A stretch of DNA of 64,000 nt, taken from contig JACPXK010000034.1 in assembly GCA_016196565.1 (NCBI GenBank), positions 1-64,000 of the forward strand, in the 5' to 3' direction. This document shows, one piece after another, positions 44,407 through 54,500 of the stretch. The stretch is from Candidatus Omnitrophota bacterium (GTDB lineage: Bacteria; Omnitrophota; Omnitrophia; Omnitrophales; Aquincolibacteriaceae). A program made the translations under genes and the position numbers. Under the pieces are notes generated by a model. It saw only the letters and a program-made list of their open reading frames with translations. It was not told where the DNA came from and did no database searches. The stretch's first letter is position 1. Each line of letters starts with the position of its first letter.

Positions 44407-45216
44407 ATGTACGAATCCTTCTTCGGCCTCAATGAATCTCCTTTTAATGTAACGCCGGACCCTCGTTTCGTTTATTTCAGCCATCATCATCAAGAGGCTT
44501 TATCGGCCCTTCTTTACGGGGTTCAAAACCGCCGCGGTTTTATTCAAATTACCGGGGAGATCGGAGCGGGAAAGACCACCCTTTGCCGTACCCTTCTCCA
44601 ACGGTTGAACGGGGAAGTTCACTCCGCCCTTCTTTTTAACCCCCGGCTTTCGGAATTCGAAATTCTCCAAGTGATTGTGGAAGATTTCGGGATTAAACCC
44701 AAAGGGAAAAAGAAAAAAGATTATTTTGACGCCTTAAACCGTTTTCTTTTGGAAGAAACCGAAAAGGGAAAAAATGCCGTGGTGATTGTCGATGAGGCCC
44801 AACTTTTGGCTCCCAGGGCTTTGGAACAAATCCGTCTTTTATCCAATTTGGAAACCGCGACAAAAAAACTTCTTCAAATCATTCTTTTCGGACAGCCGGA
44901 ATTAAAAGAAATTTTGAACCGCCGGGATTTATTGCAGCTTAGGCAGCGTATTTCTGTCCGCTATCATCTGCCGGCCCTCATGCGGGAAGAGATCACGGAT
45001 TATATCAGCCATCGCCTAAGGGTGGCGGGAGCCCCGCAAAATCTTTTTACGAAAGAAGCGATGGATCTTATTTATGAACTTTCCAGCGGAATTCCGAGAG
45101 TAATTAATATGCTGGCGGATCGCGCTATGCTTGCCGCATTTACTCAAAATTCCAGGACGGTGGAAGAGTCCATGGTCACCATGGCCCAAACGGATTTAGA
45201 AGGAGTTTGTGTATGA
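44407..45216 (+). CDS. ExeA/GspA-like AAA ATPase of a type II secretion assembly pair
   Basis: 269 residues. MYESFFGLNESPFNVTPDPR is the standard ExeA N-terminus, Walker A is GEIGAGKTT (50-58) and Walker B VVIVDEAQ. ExeA works with ExeB to place the secretin in the outer membrane. This protein lacks the C-terminal peptidoglycan-binding domain of full-length ExeA. It overlaps the next gene by four bases (ATGA). Confidence 0.9.
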   Translation: MYESFFGLNESPFNVTPDPRFVYFSHHHQEALSALLYGVQNRRGFIQITGEIGAGKTTLCRTLLQRLNGEVHSALLFNPRLSEFEILQVIVEDFGIKPKGKKKKDYFDALNRFLLEETEKGKNAVVIVDEAQLLAPRALEQIRLLSNLETATKKLLQIILFGQPELKEILNRRDLLQLRQRISVRYHLPALMREEITDYISHRLRVAGAPQNLFTKEAMDLIYELSSGIPRVINMLADRAMLAAFTQNSRTVEESMVTMAQTDLEGVCV

Positions 45217-45665
45217 GCTTGATTCAAGAGGCTTTGCAAAAGGCAAACCGCCAAAAAGAAACGGCGCCGGCACAGCCTGCTTCCAAACCCCAGAATTATT
45301 TTCGCATTATCGAAAACGAAGAAGAGCTTGCCGCCAGGCTTAAAGATCCTCCGGCCGCCCCTTTAAAAATCAAAACCATTTTGGCCGGAATTTTAATTTT
45401 TGTAGCTGCCTTTTTTGGGGTTCAATCACTTATGACAATGACTTCGAAAATAACGTTGCCAAAGAATACAGCCAAGCCTTCGGCGGGTTTTTCCAAGGGA
45501 TTTGTCCTTACCGGCATTACCGGCATGAATGAAGAACAATATGCCGTCATCAACGATCAAATTGTGCGGGTAGGAGAAAAGGTCGACGGCGGGGTTGTGG
45601 AGGAAATCCAGTCAAAAGAAGTCGTCCTTAATCTTCGTGGAAAAAAAATAAAACTGCAGTTATAA
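45213..45665 (+). CDS. GspB-like membrane protein, partner of the GspA-like ATPase
   Basis: 150 residues from ATG 45213, which overlaps the preceding TGA. MSLIQEALQKANR is a frequent N-terminus of such proteins. One membrane helix (TILAGILIFVAAFFGVQSL) is followed by a periplasmic GspB-type domain ending VVEEIQSKEVVLNLRGKKIKLQL, split here as VVEEIQSKEVVLNLRG plus a short tail. AGGAG stands upstream. Confidence 0.82.
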   Translation: MSLIQEALQKANRQKETAPAQPASKPQNYFRIIENEEELAARLKDPPAAPLKIKTILAGILIFVAAFFGVQSLMTMTSKITLPKNTAKPSAGFSKGFVLTGITGMNEEQYAVINDQIVRVGEKVDGGVVEEIQSKEVVLNLRGKKIKLQL

Positions 45666-45672
45666 TCCGCGT

Positions 45673-45759
45673 GTGCCTCAACTTAAAATTTATCAGCATA
45701 CCCTTCTCTTTTTTATTCTGATCATGCTCGGAGTTCTCCTCGCTTTCCGTCTTCCTTAG
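45673..45759 (+). CDS. Possible 28-residue membrane peptide
   Basis: A GTG-started frame reads MPQLKIYQHTLLFFILIMLG followed by VLLAFRLP and a stop. One hydrophobic helix; no ribosome binding site. It may be a chance frame in the gap between the GspB-like and VWA genes. Nothing else is visible in 45666-45798 apart from the promoter at 45765. Confidence 0.2.
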   Translation: MPQLKIYQHTLLFFILIMLGVLLAFRLP

Positions 45760-45764
45760 ACCTT

Positions 45765-45792
45765 TTGATTTTTTCTCCAGTCATGATAGATT
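45765..45792 (+). promoter_or_regulatory. Predicted promoter of the BatA-like gene
   Basis: TTGATT, 16-base spacer, TAGATT. Only six bases separate the -10 box from the ATG, so transcription should begin at or next to the start codon. Confidence 0.45.
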
Positions 45793-45798
45793 AGGGCC

Positions 45799-46779
45799 AT
45801 GGAATTCCGCCATCCTCTGTTTTTTTTATTGGTATTTTTGATCCCGGTTATTTTGCGTTTTTCCAAAAAGCGCCAAAACCTCGCCATTCCGTTTTCCAGC
45901 ATCGATATTTTGCCTCAGACTTCTTTTTCTTTCGGGGCGACCCTTTACCGGTTTTTACCCTGGCTTCGGGCCATTGTGCTTTTATTATTTGTCATGGCCC
46001 TGGCGCGGCCCCAGCGCGTGACGGCGGAAAAGGAATACACCACCAAAGGGGTTGATATTATTATTTCCATGGATATTTCAGGATCCATGCTGGCCGAAGA
46101 TTTCAAACCCGAAAACCGCCTGGAAGTGGCCAAACAGGAAGCCATCAAATTCATTCAGGGCAGGGAAAATGATCGCATTGGTTTGGTTGTGTTTGCGCGC
46201 AATGCCTTTACCCAATGCCCTTTGACTTTGGATTATGACGTGCTGAACCGGCTTGTGAAAGAAATTCAAATCGGAATGATTGCCGACGGAACCGCCATCG
46301 GGATGGGGCTCGCAACGGCGGTCAACCGCCTCCGTGCCAGTGACGCGAAAAGCAAAGTGATTATTCTGATTTCCGACGGTGCCAACAATTCCGGAAAAAT
46401 TGATCCTGTGACTGCCGCCGAACTTGCCAAAACTTTCGGCATTCGCGTGCACACGATTTTAATCGGAAGGGGAGGCCTGGTGCCTTTTCCGGTAAATGAT
46501 CCTTTATTTGGAAAACGTTATGTTCAGGCGGAGGTTGAGATTGATGAAATGGCCATGAAAAGAATTGCGGATATTACGGGGGGAAAATACTTCCGTGCCC
46601 GCGATCCGCAATCGTTGTCGGCCATTTATGAACAAATCAACAAATTGGAATCTTCCGAAATCAAGGTCAAAGAATACCGCAATTATGACGAGCTTTTTCC
46701 TCTCTTTCTAATCCCTGCCATTCTTCTGCTTTGCGCGGAGATATTTACCAGCCGTCTTCTTGTTTTGAAGCTTCCGTAA
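45799..46779 (+). CDS. BatA-like von Willebrand factor A protein
   Basis: 326 residues with membrane helices near both ends (FFLLVFLIPVILRF, LRAIVLLLFVMALARP and a C-terminal LFLIPAILLLCAEIF). The VWA domain carries the MIDAS motif D-I-S-G-S near residues 94-98 (IIISMDISGSMLAEDF) plus a later Thr and Asp (ISDGANN). It matches BatA of the Bacteroides aerotolerance operon, but no MoxR or BatB-E neighbours are here. Leaderless start likely. Confidence 0.87.
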   Translation: MEFRHPLFFLLVFLIPVILRFSKKRQNLAIPFSSIDILPQTSFSFGATLYRFLPWLRAIVLLLFVMALARPQRVTAEKEYTTKGVDIIISMDISGSMLAEDFKPENRLEVAKQEAIKFIQGRENDRIGLVVFARNAFTQCPLTLDYDVLNRLVKEIQIGMIADGTAIGMGLATAVNRLRASDAKSKVIILISDGANNSGKIDPVTAAELAKTFGIRVHTILIGRGGLVPFPVNDPLFGKRYVQAEVEIDEMAMKRIADITGGKYFRARDPQSLSAIYEQINKLESSEIKVKEYRNYDELFPLFLIPAILLLCAEIFTSRLLVLKLP

Positions 46780-46793
46780 ACTCTCATTTTAAT

Positions 46794-46873
46794 CGTCATT
46801 GCGAGGAGGCCCAAAGGGCCGACGAAGCAACCTAGCGAGATTGCTTCGCTCACTTCGTTCGCTCGCAATGACG
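46794..46873. repeat. Palindromic repeat, type 2 (complete copy)
   Basis: Opens CGTCATTGCGAG, with GGCCCAAAGGGCC on the left arm, CGAAGCAACCTAGCGAGATTGC at the centre (shown here as CGAAGCAACC and GCGAGATTGC), and CTCGCAATGACG at the end. It is the full-length counterpart of the two half palindromes around the GIY-YIG gene. Confidence 0.92.
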
Positions 46874-46886
46874 AGTTAATTTTTCC

Positions 46887-46914
46887 TTGCCATGTCGGTA
46901 AATGGCGCTATACT
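46887..46914 (+). promoter_or_regulatory. Predicted promoter of comEC
   Basis: TTGCCA, 16-base spacer, TATACT. It lies just after the type 2 palindrome and 47 bases before the ATG. Confidence 0.5.
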
Positions 46915-46961
46915 TCCCTAAAGTTGATTAATTTGCATATTAAATTGATTTTAAGGAATAT

Positions 46962-49217
46962 ATGAACTTTCCCTGTTTCTGGCTGGTATTGGGATTTATC
47001 TTCGGCATTGTGGTTCAGCCCTGGCTGCAAGTTCCGCGAATTGTCCTTGCGGCGTTATTTTTGCTGGGGCTTCCTTTTCTTTGGATCAGCCGCGGGCGAA
47101 AATTTTTTCTTATTCTCTTCAGCTTCCACCTCGCCATTCTGGGAATTTTTTATGCGGATTTCGACTCCCAAAAACCCTCACAGGCCATAGAACAGTGGGT
47201 GGGGACGGACCGTTTGTCTTTAGAAGGGATGGTTAAAACCCAGCCTGAAATTAAAGTCCATGGCAAACGGCGCGTAGTTTCTTTCGTGCTTTCTTCGAAA
47301 AATCTGATGCGCCGCGAAGAAAGCGAGCAGAAATCCTTTCATGAAACAAAAGGGGACGTGCAAGTTTTTCTCTTTAATCCGGAGCTGGTTCCCAATTATG
47401 GGGATCGCGTAAGGCTTTGGGGAATTCTCGAGAAACCGCGCGCGGTTTTAAATCCCGGTGAATTTGATTACGGGAAATATTTGGCCCAGCAGGAAATAAC
47501 GGCCCTTTTCAAGGGGTTCGGGGAAAAATCGATAAGAATCATCCGTGTTACGGAAGGAATCATGTTTCGCAGGGTTATCGAGAAATGGCGGCTGGCCATG
47601 GATCAACGCATTGATCACTTATTCAAAAGGTCGATTCAATCTAATTTTGATTTGGGTTCCGAATTATTCAAGGCTCTGATCCTTGGCAAGCGCAAAGGAA
47701 TTCCCGATGAACTTCGCGATGATTTTATGAAGACCGGGACCTCTCATCTTTTGGCCATCAGCGGGTTGAATATTACACTCATTGCGGGCACGTTCTCTTT
47801 TTTTCTCCTTCTATTACGGTGGGAACAAAAAATCGCTGCCGCATGCGGCCTTGGAATGGTGATCGTTTATGTTTTTATCGCCGGGATCTTTTTTCTGGCG
47901 CTATTTCTTCTTTTGATCTTTGACCCCGGGGTTTTATTCAACCTTTCTTTCCAGCTTTCCTTTATTTCTGTTTTTTCCCTGATTTGGATTTTTCGCGTCT
48001 GGCCGGGAAGAGTACTATGGAAGGAATGGTTCGGGCAAACCCTGGCGGTGATGGTCGGTACTTTCCCGATTGCGATTTATTATTTCAATATTTTTTCCTT
48101 TTCCAGCATCTTTGCCAATCTTGGCGCCATTCCTCTTTTTCATCTGGCTATGGTCAGCGCCATCATGGCCCTTTTGATCGGCGACATTCCTTTTCTCGGT
48201 TTTTTAGCGGTTAAATGCGGATTATTTTTTCTCCATCTGGGCGTTGCTTGGATTCATCTGCTCGCCAAAGCGGCATGGGGGTATTCTTTTCTAAGATCGC
48301 CTTCACTGCTCCATCTGGTTTTCTACTATATTTTTTTAGGGATTTTTTTCGGACTGAAGGCCGTTTCTCGTCCCTGGATTTCATGGTTACGGGCCGGGGT
48401 GATGGGATTATGGCTGATTACGGCCGGTGCTTTTTTCTTGTATCCCGAGGACCCTGCTTTTTCTTTGACGATTCTTGCCGCGGGTAAAAATGAAATTGCC
48501 CATATCCGTTTTTCCGGCCGTCATCATTGGTTGATCAATGCCGGAAGGGCCTTTCCCTCTAATCAAGGCCAGTGGCTGGTCGATCCTTACCTTCGCAAAA
48601 TGGGGATCAAGGATTTGGAAGCCGTGATGATGACGGATCTTTCGGCCAAGCATTGGGGAGGACTTCCCGCCGTCCTACGCAATTTTTCTGTGAGGTCTTT
48701 TATTTATCCTCAAACAGCGCTTTTCCCAAAAACCTCCGCAGGCCCTATCCGTTTAGGCAGGACGCATCGTTTGCCGGCCCTTCGCGGAAAAAAAATCAAT
48801 ATTGAAGGCGCCGGCCAAATCGAAATCCTCGAGGTGGTGGATGGCCGTGTTCTCTTTCGGGTTTCTGCCGGCCAGAAACATTTTCTATTTCTTCCCGGTC
48901 TGAATGAGAATATTTTGAGTGCCCTTAAAAAGTACCGGGATGCGCTTTTTGCTGCGGATGCGTTGATTTTTCCGGCGATTGGAAAATGGCATGAAAATCG
49001 ACTGCCGGAATTTTTGGGTGAACTTTTTGAAATGACGGATCCTGAAATGGCCTTAATCAGCGGGGAAAGCCAAGAGTTGAAAGATTTTCTTCAGGATAGG
49101 GATATTCCACTTTGGGAAACAAGCCGCCTGGGGGCCTTGACCTTAAGGATAGAAAAGGGATTTCTTCGTGTGGATGCTTTTCGAAGGCTTCCCGATCCCG
49201 CGGATGTTTTGCAGTAA
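46962..49217 (+). CDS. comEC: ComEC/Rec2-like DNA uptake membrane protein, possibly impaired
   Basis: 751 residues. N-terminal membrane helices, an OB-like domain (LEGMVKTQPEIKVHGKRRVV), the competence helices (FMKTGTSHLLAISGLNITLI) and a C-terminal metallo-lactamase-like domain are all present. Two things are odd. After YVFIAGIFF the segment that normally holds the P-x-x-R-A motif is missing, by about 35-40 residues. In the lactamase-like domain the expected H-x-D-x-D-H is TDLSAKH. The family imports single-stranded DNA; activity here is doubtful. Weak AAGGA site upstream. Confidence 0.85.
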   Translation: MNFPCFWLVLGFIFGIVVQPWLQVPRIVLAALFLLGLPFLWISRGRKFFLILFSFHLAILGIFYADFDSQKPSQAIEQWVGTDRLSLEGMVKTQPEIKVHGKRRVVSFVLSSKNLMRREESEQKSFHETKGDVQVFLFNPELVPNYGDRVRLWGILEKPRAVLNPGEFDYGKYLAQQEITALFKGFGEKSIRIIRVTEGIMFRRVIEKWRLAMDQRIDHLFKRSIQSNFDLGSELFKALILGKRKGIPDELRDDFMKTGTSHLLAISGLNITLIAGTFSFFLLLLRWEQKIAAACGLGMVIVYVFIAGIFFLALFLLLIFDPGVLFNLSFQLSFISVFSLIWIFRVWPGRVLWKEWFGQTLAVMVGTFPIAIYYFNIFSFSSIFANLGAIPLFHLAMVSAIMALLIGDIPFLGFLAVKCGLFFLHLGVAWIHLLAKAAWGYSFLRSPSLLHLVFYYIFLGIFFGLKAVSRPWISWLRAGVMGLWLITAGAFFLYPEDPAFSLTILAAGKNEIAHIRFSGRHHWLINAGRAFPSNQGQWLVDPYLRKMGIKDLEAVMMTDLSAKHWGGLPAVLRNFSVRSFIYPQTALFPKTSAGPIRLGRTHRLPALRGKKINIEGAGQIEILEVVDGRVLFRVSAGQKHFLFLPGLNENILSALKKYRDALFAADALIFPAIGKWHENRLPEFLGELFEMTDPEMALISGESQELKDFLQDRDIPLWETSRLGALTLRIEKGFLRVDAFRRLPDPADVLQ

Positions 49218-49235
49218 GCGGCAAATCATGCCGAT

Positions 49236-51485
49236 ATGTTCTTTATGAAATTTACGAGTCCCTTCGTCCGTGCAGGATTGATTCTTATTTTCGTCCTCCT
49301 CGGCCTTGCCGCTTATGGCCCGAGTTTTCATGCCGGTTTCCAGATGGATGATATGAGCTCCATCATCAATAATGATTATCTTAAAAATCCTTTCCGTGTG
49401 CTTGAGATTTGGCAGTATGACGGCTCCCGGTTTCTGCCGCATCTGAGCTTTGCTTGGAATTATCACCTCCATCATTACCGGCTTTTCCCTTATCACGGCG
49501 TGAATTTTATTTTCCATCTGGCGAATGCTTTTTTGGTCATGATTTTTATGCGTTTAATTTTGAAAAGTGAGAAGGATATAGCCTCTTCGATGGCTTATTT
49601 TGCCGGGCTCATTTTTCTCATTCATCCCATTCAAACCGGAGCGGTCACTTATATCGTCCAGCGCGCCACTTTGATGGCCACGTTTTTTTATCTGGCAACG
49701 CTGGTATTGTTCTTATGGGGAAGGCAGAAAAACAAAATCGTTTTTATCGCAGCAGCCTGGTTTTTTGCGGTAGCCGCTATTTTTTCAAAACCCATGGCCT
49801 TTACGCTTCCTTTTATTTTAATTCTCATGGATATTTTGTTTATAAAGTCTCCCGTCATCCTGAGCGAAGCGAAGGATCTCCATCGAGATTCTTCGGCCTT
49901 CGGCCTCAGAATGACGGAAACCACCCGCCGTTGTATTCTCTATCTACCGTTTTTTTTAATCCTTAGCCGGACTATCTTTCCTCATTTTGCCACGCAGGCC
50001 GTCACAGGGCGTTCCGTGGGAGACGTGGGAGCCGCTCCTCAATGGCAATATTTACTGACTCAAATTAATGTCATCCGGACTTATGTGCGTCTGCTTTTTC
50101 TGCCCCTTGGGCAAAATCTCGATTATGATTATCCGCTTGCCAAAACTTTTTGGCAGCCCGTCACGATGGCTTCGTTTTGCTTTTTGGCCGGAATTTTCAT
50201 CGCCGGCCTCAAGCTCTTGTCAAAATACCGCATTCTTTCTTTCGGTATTTTCTGGTTTTTTGTTACCTTAAGCATTGAATCTAGCCTTCATCCTTTGAAA
50301 GATGTTATTTTTGAACACCGGCTTTACTTGCCGATGGCAGGATTCGCTCTTTTTCTTCCTTATGCCGCCGCTATTTTCCTGAAAGACACAAAAAAATCTG
50401 TTCTTGTTTTAACGCTTGTCGTTTTGATTTTTTCCATACTCACTTACAAGAGGAATATGATTTGGGCGGATGACATCAGCCTTTGGAAAGACACGGTTCA
50501 GAAATCTCCTCAAAAAGCGCGGCCTTACAATAATCTGGGACTTGTTTATCTCCGGCGCGGCGATGCCAAAATGGCGATGGAATATTTTCAGCAGGCCCAT
50601 CAGAAAGATCCTAAAGATGCCATCACTTATTTCAATAGGGGTGTGGCTTATGAACAGCAAAAAGAATATGATAAGGCCCTCGAAAATTATCAAAAAGCAC
50701 TTGAGATCGAACCTGGGGCCGTGGACTTTCATAATTCCTTGGGAGCCTTTTTTGCCGAGCGGGGGAAATATGACAAGGCGACGGAACATTTACAAAAAGC
50801 CATCGAAGGAGTTCCTCACTTTGCCTATGCTCATAAAAATTTGGCCTGGGTTTATCAAAAAACAGGCAATCTTGAAATGGCGGCCCGTCATTATCAAAAG
50901 GCGGTGGAAATCGATCCTCAATTTGCCGCCGCTTATAACGGCATGGGGTATGTGCTGGGAGAGTTTGGAGACTATGAAAAGGCCATTGCTTATTATGAAC
51001 AAGCCTTGCGTGTGGGAGGAGTATCCGTTCAGGCACTTAGTAATCTCGCCTTTGCTTACAATCAAATCGGATCGCCGGATGCGGCCCTTCAATATGCTTC
51101 CAAGGCCGTTGAATATGATTCGAAGAATTCTCAAGCCCATAATAATTTAGGCATTGCCTATGCTAAAAAGGGGAATATCAATGTTGCGATTGAAAATTTT
51201 AAAAAGGCAATTGCCTTGCAGCCCGATTATGCAGAGGCCCATATGAATTTAGGCGCCGCATACGGCATTCAGGGAAAATTTGAAAAAGAGATAGAATCTT
51301 ATCAAGAAGCCATTCGTCTTAAACCCGATTATGCCCAAGCCTATTACAATTTGGGGTACAGTTTGGAACAGCAGGCAAAGCCCAAAGAGGCCGCCCTGGC
51401 CTATAAAAAAGTGTTACAGATTATGCCGGCTCATAACAATGCCCGTCAGGGTTTAGCACGGGTTGAGTCATCGGATAAATCATAA
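49236..51485 (+). CDS. Polytopic membrane protein with C-terminal TPR array (TMTC-like)
   Basis: 749 residues. About ten membrane helices in residues 1-410 include the luminal-type motif DDMSSIINNDY and HPIQTGAVTYIVQRATLMA, as in TMTC/PMT-like glycosyltransferases. From about 420 on, nine to ten TPR units follow (for example YNNLGLVYLRRGDAKMAMEY). A type 1 palindrome is inserted in frame and encodes SPVILSEAKDLHRDSSAFGL in a loop between helices. ATG 49245 is an alternative start. Confidence 0.8.
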   Translation: MFFMKFTSPFVRAGLILIFVLLGLAAYGPSFHAGFQMDDMSSIINNDYLKNPFRVLEIWQYDGSRFLPHLSFAWNYHLHHYRLFPYHGVNFIFHLANAFLVMIFMRLILKSEKDIASSMAYFAGLIFLIHPIQTGAVTYIVQRATLMATFFYLATLVLFLWGRQKNKIVFIAAAWFFAVAAIFSKPMAFTLPFILILMDILFIKSPVILSEAKDLHRDSSAFGLRMTETTRRCILYLPFFLILSRTIFPHFATQAVTGRSVGDVGAAPQWQYLLTQINVIRTYVRLLFLPLGQNLDYDYPLAKTFWQPVTMASFCFLAGIFIAGLKLLSKYRILSFGIFWFFVTLSIESSLHPLKDVIFEHRLYLPMAGFALFLPYAAAIFLKDTKKSVLVLTLVVLIFSILTYKRNMIWADDISLWKDTVQKSPQKARPYNNLGLVYLRRGDAKMAMEYFQQAHQKDPKDAITYFNRGVAYEQQKEYDKALENYQKALEIEPGAVDFHNSLGAFFAERGKYDKATEHLQKAIEGVPHFAYAHKNLAWVYQKTGNLEMAARHYQKAVEIDPQFAAAYNGMGYVLGEFGDYEKAIAYYEQALRVGGVSVQALSNLAFAYNQIGSPDAALQYASKAVEYDSKNSQAHNNLGIAYAKKGNINVAIENFKKAIALQPDYAEAHMNLGAAYGIQGKFEKEIESYQEAIRLKPDYAQAYYNLGYSLEQQAKPKEAALAYKKVLQIMPAHNNARQGLARVESSDKS
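49853..49916. repeat. Palindromic repeat, type 1, inside the TPR gene
   Basis: 64 bases, CGTCATCCTGAGCGAAGCGA to CGGCCTCAGAATGACG, read through without a stop. It encodes VILSEAKDLHRDSSAFGLRM in a loop between membrane helices at about residues 206-227. Confidence 0.92.
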
Positions 51486-51495
51486 ATTCTCTCTA

Positions 51496-51524
51496 TTGAC
51501 ATCATAAAATTTCACTGCTATAGT
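51496..51524 (+). promoter_or_regulatory. Sigma-70-type promoter upstream of the BamD-like gene
   Basis: TTGACA, 17-base spacer, TATAGT: a near-consensus promoter in the gap 51486-51570. Leader about 40 bases with only a weak GAGG site. Confidence 0.75.
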
Positions 51525-51570
51525 ACGTCCCGCTGCAAAAATCACCTAAGTCGAGGCAAACCATTAAGTT

Positions 51571-54500
51571 ATGAAAATTAGGACCATCCTCCTTTTACTG
51601 CTTTCGATTTCTCTTATTCTTCCTCAAAACTCATGGGCTTATTGGGTTTGGTCGCCTGAAGCCGGTAAATTTGTCAATCCGGAAGGAACCACCCAAGATG
51701 AAGCGAATGAAAAATTTGATTTCGCCATGCAGCTTTATAAGGAAAAAAGTCTCGATGAAGCTTTTGATCAATTCAGAGATTTAATCAAAAAACATCCCGC
51801 TTCAAAAATGGCGCCCGAGGCCCAGTACCGGATCGGAATTATTTTTGAGGAAAAAAGCGATTACAAAAAAGCCTTTCAAGCCTATAAAACCATTGTGGAG
51901 TCCTACCCGCAAAGTGACCGCGTAAACGAAGTGATCGAACGCGAATTCCGCATCGGCAATCTTTTCTTTTCCGGCAAAAAAGCAAAACTGATGGGGCTTG
52001 AGATTTTGCCTTCGCTTCCCCGCGCGGTAGAAGTTTTTCAGCACATCGTCAAAAGCGCGCCTTATAGCGAATGGGGGGATAAATCGCAATTCCATTTGGG
52101 ACTTGCCTATAAGAAATGGGGACATTACAAAGAGGCGATGGAGGCCTTCCAAACCTTGGTGGAGCAATACCCCAAAAGTATTCTCATTCCCGAAGCCCGG
52201 TATCAGCTCACTGAAACTGCTTTTCTTCAATCTTCTGCGGCCCATCGCGATCAACGTGCGCTGGAAGAGGCCTCCACTCAGGTGGATAGCTTCTTAGAAC
52301 GTTATCCGGATGCCGGGGTTTCTGAGAAGGCCTTAAAAATCCGGCAGGAAATCGACGAAAAGAATTCCGAAAAAAATTATCGTATCGGCCTCTATTATGA
52401 AAAAGAAAATTTTCTCTCCAGCGCTCTTATTTATTATGCCGATGTCGCGCGCCTATACCCTCATACGCAATGGGGCAAGAAAGCCGCCGAAAAATTAAAA
52501 TCCCTTAAAGAGCCGGCCACTTATCTCACCGAACAAAGCAAGGAACTTGATCAGCAAATCAAAATTCTCGAGGCTAAATTAACGGGGCTTGAAGAAACCA
52601 CAAGCGATATAGAAAAAGACCGCCTGAAACGGGAACTCAAGCGCTTGGAAGAACGTCAAAAAGCTTTGGAGAAGAATAAATCTCAAAGCATGAATCGCCG
52701 CGAAGAGGATTTGAAGCGGCGTCAGCGTGAGCTTAAGGACAAATACAAAAAACTCGAAACCAAGAAAAAACTTCTCAAGAAAAATCCTTCCGAAGATCTC
52801 AAAAACGCCATTGACCGCTGGCAGGCCTCCCTGGATCAGGAAGCCGATGATCTCCGCAATGAAAAAACCCAAGTCAAAGAATGGCGTTCCGATCTCGGGC
52901 TCAAAGACAGGACCTCGTATTGGGATATCCTTCCTTTTGTGGGAGAACCGGGTTCGGCCCTGGAGCGTGTGCGGCGTGTAGAGGCCAAGAAACTTTACAA
53001 GGTTTCAGAAGAGAAAAAGGCCCTTTTGGATGAAAAGGAACTTCTTTACAAACATTACGGCGAATTGACGATGCTCGTCAAACAATTGGAAGATGAAAAA
53101 CTGGGAATAAGCAGTGGGAATATCCCCCTGGGTGTCAAAACGAAAGAAGCGGTCAAGGCCCAGCAGAAAAAACTCAAAACTTCTGCCGCGGAAATTGAAT
53201 GGCTTGAAAAGCAGATAGAGCAAAAACGTGCCTTTTATGAAAAGCAGTACGGTTCCTCCGCCGGATGGTTCTCTTGGATCAAGGCGCCCCAAAAAATCGT
53301 TTCTTCCTCCGCCGGTGTCGTCGCGGAGTCTCTGGATAAATCCGTGGCATGGGTAAATCCTTTTGATTCTAAGGGGCCTTCTCTTGAAAAGAAGAGTCTC
53401 GAGGAACTTTTGGAATTGGAAATGCATTTGAAAGAAAAAATCAATGCCCAAAATAACATCGTCGATGCCTTAAACCAAGCCTTTAATGAAGAGCTGGCCT
53501 TTCAAGAGCAAAAACGCTTGCTTGCGGAACTGGAAGGAAAGGAAAAAATCGATGTCGGCCAACTTCGCAAATCCATCAAACAGATTGAAAAAAGTATCCG
53601 CAGCCGCTACGAAGAAATTCAAGACGGCCATGAACGCAAAAAGAAGCTTTTGAATCAATTGAATGAAATTTTTCATCAAAGACAGTCTAGCGAAGTGGGC
53701 TGGCAGAAAACCGGCAGTACGATCGCGGCCCCGGCCAAAGGTTTTGTGGGTTTTTGGCGTGCCTTTCTTTTTGGTTTGCCGGATAAAGATGTGGAGTTGA
53801 CCAAAAGAGCATCTTCCTCTTCCGTGCTGGAAGATGCCAATGTGGCCTACGATATAAAAAAGCTCAAAGAAGACATCGAACTTGAAAGCCTTTTGATTGA
53901 ATCAAAAAGCCGGGAAATCAATCAGCTGGAAAAACAGCTTGAGATTTTAAGGGCGAAAGCGTCTTTGGCCGGAGGATTTAAATTCCGTTCGTCCTTCGTT
54001 AAAGTGCCTTATGCAGTGATCGGCGAGGCGATTGACAGCGCCAAGAGGCTCGTTCCCAAGAAAGAACGCCAAGATCTTTTGATTCATCAATTGGATGAAA
54101 AAACCAAAGAATTGCAATCTCTCAAAGAAGAATTGAAAGCTGTGCGCCAGGCTATTTCGATCAAAGGCGGAAAGACGGAAGCGCCCGAAATTGTTTCGAT
54201 TCCGCCAGAAGCTCGCAGCGAAGACAAAACCGTCGTTGAGGATGAGACCGCGGCTGTTTCCGGGCAACCGGCCTCGGATCAAAATCGTTTGAAGCAGCAA
54301 ATTCAGGCTTTGGTCGAAGAGCTGGAAGTTCGCCGCAGTGTCTATGAAAGGGAAAAAGCGCTTCTCGAGGCTCAGTGGGCAATCTTAAAAGTCCGCAGCG
54401 GTTCTTCTAAAAAAGCGGTGATCAAAAGCAGTGAGCAGCTCGTCGCCGAAGGAGAAGGACTCAAGCAAGAGATACAAGATGTCGTTGATCAAATCCGGGA

